Under the pieces are notes generated by a model. The model worked only from the letters and a program-made list of their open reading frames with translations, did not search any database and had not been told where the DNA came from. A stretch of DNA of 64,000 nt from CATOSK01 sp963665735 (lineage in GTDB: Bacteria; Chloroflexota; Dehalococcoidia; Lucifugimonadales; UBA3495): positions 62,001-126,000 of the forward strand of contig OY762444.1 in assembly GCA_963665735.1 (NCBI GenBank). The letters run 5' to 3'. A program made the translations under genes and the position numbers. Below are positions 16,899 to 22,987 of the stretch, one piece after another (the stretch's first letter is position 1; each line of letters begins with the position of its first letter).

Positions 16899-17641
16899 CA
16901 GCCCCCCTGACCGTCCAGGACTTGCGCCAGGTGTCGTACCGTCACCGCTTGCTGCTGCCGGCTGAGACCGCCCCCAATGTGCATCAGGCAGCCCATGTCG
17001 CACGAAATCAACGTATCCGCCCCGGTGGACACCACGTTGTTGACCTTCTCCGCCAGCATCGCCTCGGAAATGTGCGGGTACTTGACCGAAAACGTCCCGC
17101 CGAAACCGCAGCACGTTTCCCTTTCCGGCAAGTCCACCAACTCCAACCCGGCAACCTTTCCCAGCAAGTCCGTCGGCCCTTCTTTGACCCCCAATTCCCG
17201 CAGCAGGTGGCAACTGGGATGATACGTGGCAATGCCCCGGTAAGCCGCCGCTGGCTCCTCCACCCCCAATACCTGCGTCAAAAACTCCGAAAATTCATAG
17301 ACCCGCGTCGCCAGTTCCTCCGATTCCCGCAGCAAACCGGGGTCGTTTTCCAGCAGTTCGGGATAAAAAACCCGTATCATGGCGGCGCAGGAACCCGACG
17401 GAACCACCACGTAGGGCCGGTCATGGAAAGTCCGCACCACCCTTTCCGCCAACGGCCTGGCCTGGGACGCGAAACCGGAGTTGAAAAGGGGTTGCCCGCA
17501 GCAGGCTTGCCCCGTGGGAAAATCAACCTCGACCCCCAGCCGCCGCAATACCTGCACCACGCTGACCCCAACTTCGGGGTAGAACTGGTTGACGATGCAG
17601 GTAACGAAAAGGGACGCTTGGAGCCTGGGGGAAAGGGCCAA
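16898..17641 (-). CDS. lutA: LutA-type CCG-motif protein
   Basis: A protein of 247 residues with two cysteine-rich CCG motifs, ACCGQPLFN (about residue 47) and TCCGFGGTF (about 180), as in LutA and heterodisulfide reductase subunit B. Each pair helps bind an iron-sulfur centre. The start is TTG with GAGGT about 5 nt upstream. The sequence SLFVTCIVNQFYPEVGVS, near the usual family N-terminus, begins about nine residues later, so a slightly shorter form is possible, but no start codon is there. It is the first gene of lutABC; a 165-bp inverted-repeat element lies upstream. Confidence 0.91.
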   Translation of the reverse strand: MALSPRLQASLFVTCIVNQFYPEVGVSVVQVLRRLGVEVDFPTGQACCGQPLFNSGFASQARPLAERVVRTFHDRPYVVVPSGSCAAMIRVFYPELLENDPGLLRESEELATRVYEFSEFLTQVLGVEEPAAAYRGIATYHPSCHLLRELGVKEGPTDLLGKVAGLELVDLPERETCCGFGGTFSVKYPHISEAMLAEKVNNVVSTGADTLISCDMGCLMHIGGGLSRQQQAVTVRHLAQVLDGQGG

Positions 17642-17722
17642 AGTGACCTCGGCGGTTCCCGTATGGTGGCGACAAGCGTATCAGACCAACTACCCGGTGA
17701 CAACCGCCCCCGTCTTATGTCC

Positions 17723-17887
17723 CAGGACGGTTGCAAAGTCGGCGGGAACGACGTTGGTAGGTGTTTCAATAGTCCCTTCCCCCTTGACGGGGGAAGGTTA
17801 GGATGGGGGTGAACTTCACGTCAGCGGAATGTACCTCCGTCCCAAACCACCTCCCCATAATTGGGCACAGACTTCGTAATCGTCCTG
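17723..17887. mobile_element. 165-bp inverted-repeat element, copy 2
   Basis: A homologue of 11561-11723 in the 405-base gap between lutA and the first thiamine-diphosphate enzyme. The left end CAGGACGGTTGCAAAGTC and right end AGACTTCGTAATCGTCCTG are slightly diverged inverted repeats. The centre keeps the C-rich/G-rich palindrome and the GGATGGGGGTGAACTTCACG stretch. The remaining 17888-18046 is the leader of the next gene and shows no other feature. Confidence 0.8.
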
Positions 17888-18046
17888 CCGCGCGGCTGTA
17901 CCGCCATCCCCAACCTTGCCTTTTCCCGCCCCCGGCGTTAGTATGCCGTTGGCCGGAGCCGTCGCCCCGACCCGTGTTGGCCGGCCCGACTCCGCCGCCA
18001 CGCAGCCGAATCCACCCCTGAATCCCAAACAAAGCAGGTAAACGCA

Positions 18047-19684
18047 ATGAACGTAATGGAAGCCGTCGCCCGAATCCTGAAAACCGAAGGCGTGGAGTGG
18101 GTATCGTGTTTCCCCTCCAACAACCTCATCGAAGCCGTCGCCAAGGAAGGCATCCGCACGCTCATGTTCCGCCAGGAACGCGGCGCCCTCATGGCCGCCG
18201 ACGGTTACAGCCGTCTCCACAACCGCAAGAAGTTCGGCGTAACCATCACCCAGGGCGGCCCCGGCTCCGAAAACTCGATGGGCGGACTGGCCCAGGCTTA
18301 CAGCGACAACGTGCCTATCCTGTACCTCCCCGGTGGCCCGGCCCTCAGCCAGTACGCCGTCAAGCCCAACTTTTCCCCCACCCGCACCTACGCCAGCGTT
18401 TCCAAGTGCGGCGAGGTAATCACCCAGCCGGGAATGGTCTCCGCCGTCATGCGCCGCGCTTTCCACGCCCTCCGCAACGGCCGCCCCGGCCCGGTCATCG
18501 TGGAAATCCCCGCCGACGTAATGACGATGGAAGTCGCCGAGGCCGACCTGAACTACCAACCCCCCAAGCGCTCGCCCCAGTCTCCCGCCGCCGGCGACGT
18601 GAAGGACGCCGCCAATCTGCTGCTCAACGCCAAAAAACCCGTCATCTGGTCCGGCATGGGCGTCCTTTTCGCCGGCGCCTCCGACGAACTTACCGAACTG
18701 GCCGAGCTTACCGAGATACCCGTTTACTGCACCATGCCCGGCAAGTCCTCCTTTGACGAGCGGCACCCCCTGGCCCTGGGTTCCGGCAGCGCCTCTACTT
18801 CCCTGCCGGCCCGCACCTGGCTCCAGGAATCCGACGTTCTTTTCGCCGTCGGCTCCAGCATGACCCGCACCAGCTACGGCCAGCCCATCCCCCCCGGCAA
18901 GGTAATCATCCACAACGTAGAAAGCATTGACGACATAAACAAGGACTTTTCCGCCGACGTGGGCCTCCCCGGCGACGCCAAGCTGACCCTGCAAGCCCTG
19001 GTTGATGAGGTCAAGTCCCAGATTGGCGAAAAAGGCCGTAAGGCGCAAACCAACGTCGCCAAGGAAATCGCCAACCTGCGTGACGCCTGGATGGGCGAAT
19101 GGGAAGACATCCTCCATTCCGACGATGTTCCCATCAACACCTACCGGGTAATCGGCGAAATGGAGCGCAACATTGACAAGGAAAACAGCATCGTAACCCA
19201 CGACGCCGGCGCCCCGCGCGACACCATCATGCCCTTCTACCGGGCTACCACTCCCCACAGCTACATCGGCTGGGGCAAGACCACCCACCTGGGCTACGGA
19301 ATCCCGTTGATGATTGGCGCCAAGCTGGCCCGCCCCGACAAATTCTGCCTCAACTTCATGGGTGACGGCGCTTTCGGAATGTCCGGCCTGGACATCGAAA
19401 CTTCGGTCAGGGCCGGCGCGCCCATCACCACCATCGTCCTGAACAACGGCGGCATGGCGACCTACCCCGGCGGCTATCCCACCGCCAACGAACTCTACGG
19501 CGCCACCCGCATGACCGGCGACTACGCCAAAATCGCCGAGGGCATGGGCGCCGTGGGCATCACCGTCACCCAGCCGGGCGAAATCGCCCCGGCCCTGGAA
19601 CGCGCCCGCCAACTCAACGCCGAGGGCCGCACCGTCTTGCTGGACATCCACTCCAACCTGGAGGCCCGCCGCTCCCAATTCTAG
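18047..19684 (+). CDS. thiamine-diphosphate-dependent enzyme (acetolactate synthase-like), paralog 1
   Basis: A 545-residue three-domain enzyme. The pyrimidine-binding domain has the proton-relay Glu in FRQERGALMAADGYSR (about residue 46). The central domain follows, then the pyrophosphate-binding motif GDGAFGMSGLDIETS...NN (about residues 440-470). There is no FAD-specific signature that I can name. This group includes acetolactate synthase, benzoylformate decarboxylase and oxalyl-CoA decarboxylase relatives, and the reaction cannot be fixed from sequence. It is not next to ilvN or other branched-chain genes, so a role in isoleucine/valine synthesis is unlikely. Two further divergent paralogs lie in this window. 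Confidence 0.85.
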   Translation: MNVMEAVARILKTEGVEWVSCFPSNNLIEAVAKEGIRTLMFRQERGALMAADGYSRLHNRKKFGVTITQGGPGSENSMGGLAQAYSDNVPILYLPGGPALSQYAVKPNFSPTRTYASVSKCGEVITQPGMVSAVMRRAFHALRNGRPGPVIVEIPADVMTMEVAEADLNYQPPKRSPQSPAAGDVKDAANLLLNAKKPVIWSGMGVLFAGASDELTELAELTEIPVYCTMPGKSSFDERHPLALGSGSASTSLPARTWLQESDVLFAVGSSMTRTSYGQPIPPGKVIIHNVESIDDINKDFSADVGLPGDAKLTLQALVDEVKSQIGEKGRKAQTNVAKEIANLRDAWMGEWEDILHSDDVPINTYRVIGEMERNIDKENSIVTHDAGAPRDTIMPFYRATTPHSYIGWGKTTHLGYGIPLMIGAKLARPDKFCLNFMGDGAFGMSGLDIETSVRAGAPITTIVLNNGGMATYPGGYPTANELYGATRMTGDYAKIAEGMGAVGITVTQPGEIAPALERARQLNAEGRTVLLDIHSNLEARRSQF

Positions 19685-19732
19685 GGAAGGGTGTAAAGAA
19701 CTGCCTACCGGAAGGGGGAAGTGCCCCAGAAT

Positions 19733-19985
19733 TCCCTCCCCCTACCAGGGGGAGGGTCGGGGAGGGGGTGAATCCCCCGCGCATTCCCACGCCCCCAACC
19801 CGTCATTCCGGCGTAGGCCGGAATCCAGGAATCCTCGGCAATGCCGACCTTGGACTTGGATTCTTGCCCTGAGCCTAGCCGAAGGAGTAGGGGTGAAATC
19901 CTGCCCCCAACCCGTCATTCCGGCGTAGGCCGGAATCCAGAAATCCTTGCCAATTCCGACGTTGGCCTTGGATTCTTGCCCCTCC
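19733..19985. repeat. dispersed palindromic repeats
   Basis: In this 392-base gap there is a C-rich/G-rich palindrome (19733-19770), then two copies of the GTCATTCCGG palindrome with a GCGTAGGCC centre (19802-19830 and 19913-19940). Each of those is followed by a shared tail containing TTGGATTCTTGCCC. The two tails make this a roughly 110-bp imperfect direct repeat. No gene is present. Confidence 0.75.
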
Positions 19986-20007
19986 CTTTTCCAAGGCACA
20001 AAATCAA

Positions 20008-20033
20008 GGCCGGCCACCCATCGGCGGCCGGCC
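20008..20033 (-). terminator. terminator of the small membrane protein gene
   Basis: GGCCGGCC (20008-20015) pairs with GGCCGGCC (20026-20033). Read on the minus strand the stem is followed by TTGATTTTG, a short T-rich tract, 44 nt after the stop at 20077. Confidence 0.6.
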
Positions 20034-20076
20034 CTCAATATCTCCGGTTACTCAGCGGCAACCAACCGCCTTGGCG

Positions 20077-20265
20077 CTACAACAGGGACAGCAGCATCAA
20101 CCCTCCGAAACCCACCACTATCACGATGGCCAGGGCAACCAACTCATCCCCGGCTTGCCGCTTGCTCTGCAACTCCCAAGGCCGGTCCTTGTAGCGGTTC
20201 AACCGCTCCAGCTCTTTTTCCCAAAGATATTCGCCCAGTTTCCCCCGGTACCGTGGAGGCATCAT
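20077..20265 (-). CDS. small single-pass membrane protein
   Basis: 62 residues. A charged N-terminal half (YRGKLGEYLWEKELERLNRY) precedes one C-terminal membrane segment (LVALAIVIVVGFGGLMLLSLL-type, about residues 40-60). I choose the ATG at 20265, which has AGGGG 7 nt upstream; an alternative start six codons earlier has none. It is transcribed alone and ends at a hairpin terminator. I do not recognise a family. Confidence 0.6.
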   Translation of the reverse strand: MMPPRYRGKLGEYLWEKELERLNRYKDRPWELQSKRQAGDELVALAIVIVVGFGGLMLLSLL

Positions 20266-20427
20266 CGTTCTACCCCTAGTCAATACTCATGGATTCACCA
20301 TCCGGCTAGCCCGGAATGTGCTGACCCGTTTCCGTCGGTTGGTGTCCATCCCCGGCCAGGTCAACGGAAATATGGCCCACGCCCAACGCACTTTGCTGCC
20401 CAATTCCCAATGACGCGGTTCCAAAAC

Positions 20428-20456
20428 AAGCCCCCGGTAATTGACGCCGGGGGTTT
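20428..20456 (-). terminator. rho-independent terminator after trxA-selC
   Basis: A 10-bp stem (20428-20437 with 20447-20456, core CCCCCGG/CCGGGGG) around a 9-nt loop. On the minus strand it is followed by TTGTTTTGG. It lies 16 nt beyond the tRNA 3' end and closes the thioredoxin-tRNA transcript. Confidence 0.75.
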
Positions 20457-20471
20457 GTCGTCACTCGTTTC

Positions 20472-20568
20472 TGGCGGGAGTGCGAGGGAGTCGAACCCAC
20501 CTACCCCGCTCTTCACGAGGCATAACGGATTTGAAGTCCGCAAGAGCCACCGGGCCCCTTCCACTCCC
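20472..20568 (-). tRNA. selC: tRNA-Sec (anticodon TCA)
   Basis: A selenocysteine tRNA on the minus strand, 97 nt with an encoded CCA. The anticodon loop is CTTCAAA, with TCA at its centre, and the anticodon stem is CGGA/TCCG. The D-stem has six pairs (GGGGCC/GGCTCT). The long variable arm (TGCCTCGT with GCGGGGTA around GAAGA) is diagnostic of tRNA-Sec. The T-loop TTCGACT and discriminator G match the known type, and the acceptor begins GGGAGTG. The last pair of the 8-bp acceptor stem appears mismatched (G-G). It starts 21 nt after the trxA stop on the same strand and ends before a terminator, so it is probably processed from the trxA transcript. It proves that selenocysteine is encoded in this genome. 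Confidence 0.93.
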
Positions 20569-20589
20569 CCAAGCCAAGGCCGCCGGCGG

Positions 20590-20919
20590 TTAGCTGCCCA
20601 ACACCGAATCTATCTTCCGCTTCAGCGCGCCCTTGGGCACCGCCCCGACAATCTGGTCCACCGGCTCGCCGCCCTTGAAGAAAATCAACGCCGGTATGCT
20701 GCGGATGCCGTACTTCATGGCGATGTTCGGGCTGTCGTCCACATCCACTTTCGCCACGTTCAACTTGCCGGTGTACTCGACCGCCAGGTCATGCACCGCC
20801 GGCGCAATCATCTTGCAAGGGCCGCACCACTCCGCCCAGAAGTCCACCAGGACGGGCAGTTCCGAATTGATTACCTGGTCGTCCCAAGTGGATTCGCTAA
20901 CTTCAACGGGTTCTGCCAT
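20590..20919 (-). CDS. trxA: thioredoxin
   Basis: A 109-residue classical thioredoxin. It has the redox site WCGPCK, the cis-proline segment SIPALIFFKGG, and the C-terminal VGAVPKGALKRKI. It reduces protein disulfides in the cytoplasm. The start at ATG 20919 has GGAGG 4 nt upstream; a longer frame begins at 20955 without a ribosome site. The tRNA-Sec gene follows on the same strand with 21 nt between, which links the redox protein and selenium decoding in one transcript. Confidence 0.95.
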   Translation of the reverse strand: MAEPVEVSESTWDDQVINSELPVLVDFWAEWCGPCKMIAPAVHDLAVEYTGKLNVAKVDVDDSPNIAMKYGIRSIPALIFFKGGEPVDQIVGAVPKGALKRKIDSVLGS

Positions 20920-20993
20920 TACGCCTCCAAGGTCGTTATTGCGCCATCCCCCCACGGGACGCGCCAGTTAATTCCCAAGTTTCCCATTGCCAG

Positions 20994-21020
20994 TTTATAC
21001 CCGGCCCCCCAACAGGTCAA
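20994..21020 (-). promoter_or_regulatory. possible trxA-selC promoter
   Basis: On the minus strand there is TATAAA (20999-20994), with TTGACC (21020-21015) 15 nt upstream or TTGTTG at 18 nt. It lies about 75 nt before the trxA start. The spacing is not ideal. Confidence 0.35.
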
Positions 21021-21064
21021 CAATCATGGTTTCCCCCGCCGCGCCTTTCGATTTTCATTCCACC

Positions 21065-21612
21065 CTGGAGTATGTCATTCTGAGCGCAGCGAAGAATCTG
21101 AAATCCTTCTCCCCAACCAACCATGCCTCAACGAAACCAACCGACACCCCCCAATCCGTCATTCCGGCGAAGGCCGGAATCCAGAAATCCTTGGCCAAAC
21201 CAACCGACACCCCCCAACTCGTCATTCCGGCAAAAGCCGGAATCCAGAAAACCCCCGCCATCCCGTTCGTGGTGAGCCTGTCGAACCACCCCAACTCGTC
21301 ATTCCGGCGAAAGCCGGAATCCACATCCCCGCCTTTCCATGTCATCCTCGCCCTTCCAATGTCATTCTGAGCAAAGCGAAGAATCCAAAATCCTTCCCCC
21401 AAACCAACCTCGCCCCAACAAAACACCCCTGACCACCCGTAGGGGCGCACGGCCGTGCGCCCCTACCAACCTTTACCACCAACCCGGTTGTCGGAAACAA
21501 ACCCTTCCCAACACCCGTAGGGGCGGGTTTCAAACCCGCCCTACCCTTGCCGCAATTACCGTCATCACCACCCCAAACCCGTCATTCCGGCGTAGGCCGG
21601 AATCCAGAAACC
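21065..21612. repeat. repeat island with five repeat families
   Basis: Part of the 1.5 kb gene-free stretch 20920-22425. In order: a GTCATTCTGAGCGCAGCGAA unit near 21068 and again near 21361; GTCATTCCGG palindromes near 21169, 21220, 21298 and 21579; a GTGAGCCTGTCGAACCA unit near 21270; a GTAGGGGCGCACGGCC palindrome (21432-21465); and a GTAGGGGCGGGTTTCAAACC palindrome near 21517. None is coding. They are spaced irregularly, so this is not a CRISPR array. Confidence 0.8.
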
Positions 21613-21668
21613 TCCGCCCCAAACCAGTCTTGCGCCCATTGGACACCCCCCAACTGACCAAACCCCCG

Positions 21669-21698
21669 TTGACAATCACCGTACATACGTTCTATGAT
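21669..21698 (+). promoter_or_regulatory. consensus-like sigma-70 promoter without a gene
   Basis: Perfect -35 TTGACA (21669-21674), 18-nt spacer, -10 TATGAT (21693-21698). It is one of the best promoter matches in the window and yet points into a stretch with no long reading frame. Confidence 0.55.
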
Positions 21699-21740
21699 TA
21701 CCGCATCGGCAACATCCCAGGAACCCTTAACCCCAACCAT

Positions 21741-22065
21741 AGGAGGAACCGCCCATGTAACACCAATCCCGCCGTTTGCGTCGAGAGTCCCTCCCGGATA
21801 ACCATGGCTCTTATCCGATGCGAGGTCTAACGACTCCGCTGCGGCAACTGCCCCCACCGGCGGGCGTCGGCCCTTCTCCCTTGGGAGAACCCGGCTGGCA
21901 ATGTCGGTCCGGCCCCTGGCTGGCGGGCGACCGCGCCCCTCTGGGATGACGCGGCAGTAGTCGGCCCGTGCCCCTGGACGACGGGTGGCTGCTCCCCTGC
22001 GGGGTGGTAGCGGCGGTAGTCGGCCATACCCCACCGGCAGACGCTTAACGTCCCCCTTGCAGGGA
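21741..22065 (+). other. possible structured RNA locus with minimal ORF
   Basis: Downstream of the promoter lies AGGAGG (21741-21746), then 8 nt and ATG directly followed by TAA (21755-21760), a start-stop. Next come a 7-bp hairpin (CGGATAA 21795-21801 with TTATCCG 21811-21817) enclosing a second start with an 8-codon frame, and a block of imperfect tandem units each opening with GTCGG at 21866, 21903, 21960 and 22019 (37, 57 and 59 nt apart). The units are rich in CCCC...GGGG pairs. I see no convincing protein on either strand. It could be a small RNA gene, a decayed gene with its start kept, or repeat debris. Confidence 0.35.
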
Positions 22066-22160
22066 CGGGGCAAAGCCGGAACGCCCGGCCAGGCAACCCA
22101 GAAAACCAGCGAATCCAACGAGTAACCCCCAAACAACCGAAGAAATCCCAACAGGAAACC

Positions 22161-22404
22161 CCCGCCCCCTACCAGGGGGAGGGCCGGGGAGGGGGTGAAA
22201 CCCAACCAAAATGCAACACAATGCCACGAAATGCCACGGAAAACAAAAAACTCCCACCCCTTGCCAGGGGCAGAGCCAAGGGTGCGATGGACATTCCTGT
22301 CCGTCATATCCCCCGCCCCCTACCAGGGGGAGGGTTGGGGAGGGGGTGACCCAACCCAAATGTCCCTGAATGTCCCCAAATATCCCGGAAAACAAAAAAC
22401 TCCC
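22161..22404. repeat. left flank of composite repeats around orf100
   Basis: Two copies of module A (22161-22256 and 22311-22404): the C-rich/G-rich palindrome, then GTGA, an ACCCAACC...ATG-rich A-tract stretch, and AACAAAAAACTCCC. Between them lies module B (22281-22305, GGTGCGATGGACATTCC...). Both modules recur after the gene at 22736-22893. Confidence 0.8.
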
Positions 22405-22425
22405 ATACCAAAGGAGCCAACAACC

Positions 22426-22728
22426 ATGACCATCAGTTCCCTGCAAGCCCGCGTCCGCGCCCTCCGCCGTTACTACATTGTCCCCATTATGAAATACGAG
22501 GTCAGCCAATTGGCCGACGAATGGGTCGAAGACTGGCAAACCGCCCAGGCCGAAGACCGGCCCGCGCCCAAACCCATCACCTTCCTCAACAAGGTAGCCA
22601 AAGCCGGATTCGGATTCCTTGGCTGCTCCAACGCCCTGTCCTACCTGGAGCGTTGCATCCGCGACAACCGGGAACCCGACCCCTCCCAAATCTTCCAGCG
22701 CGTCTTCCTCAAACCCCTGAAAGCCTGA
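22426..22728 (+). CDS. hypothetical protein, 100 residues
   Basis: It starts at ATG with AAGGAG 9 nt upstream, which gives good support as a gene. It opens MTISSLQARVRALRRYYIVP and is charged and mostly helical, with WVEDWQTAQAEDRPAPKPIT in the middle and NALSYLERCIRDNREPDPSQ near the end. There is one Cys pair without a motif. I recognise no family. It stands isolated in repeat-rich DNA and is bracketed by direct copies of two noncoding modules, as a gene that has been moved or copied with its flanks might be. Confidence 0.6.
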   Translation: MTISSLQARVRALRRYYIVPIMKYEVSQLADEWVEDWQTAQAEDRPAPKPITFLNKVAKAGFGFLGCSNALSYLERCIRDNREPDPSQIFQRVFLKPLKA

Positions 22729-22735
22729 CCCCAAT

Positions 22736-22893
22736 GGTGCGATGGACATTCCTGTCCGTCGTCCCTCCCCCGGTGAACGGCCGGGGCAATGGCGAAAAAC
22801 CCCCGCCCCCTACCAGGGGGAGGGTTGGGGAGGGGGGTGAAACCCAACCAAAATGCAACACAATGCCACAGAATGCCACAGAAAATAAAAACC
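22736..22893. repeat. right flank of composite repeats around orf100
   Basis: Module B (22736-22760) and module A (22801-22893), in the same orientation as on the left side of the 100-residue gene. Module B occurs once more, inverted, at 33361-33385. Confidence 0.8.
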
Positions 22894-22987
22894 CCCGCCC
22901 AGTCCGGCGGCGCAGGTTTTCAACCCGCCCTTGGATTCCCCTACGCCTTGAATTATAGTATCCAACCGTAGGGTTACTGGAGGGCCA

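Noticed and set aside
16899..17213. 105-residue N-terminal extension of LutB
   Set aside because: It lies inside lutA in another frame; LutB homology begins at the ATG at 16898, which overlaps the lutA stop.
20071..21432. 453-codon plus-strand frame
   Set aside because: It runs through the tRNA-Sec gene, antisense to trxA, and through dispersed repeats; translated repeats (e.g. IRHSGEGRNPEI) recur, which marks non-coding DNA.
21065..21612. possible CRISPR array
   Set aside because: Repeats are of several families, palindromic, unevenly spaced and scattered over the whole window; no cas genes are present.
21582..22307. 241-codon minus-strand frame in the repeat island
   Set aside because: Made of translated repeats and GC-rich tandem units, without start site or domain.
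22195..22425. longer start for the 100-residue gene
   Set aside because: The upstream in-frame stretch is made of repeat modules; the ATG at 22426 has its own Shine-Dalgarno.
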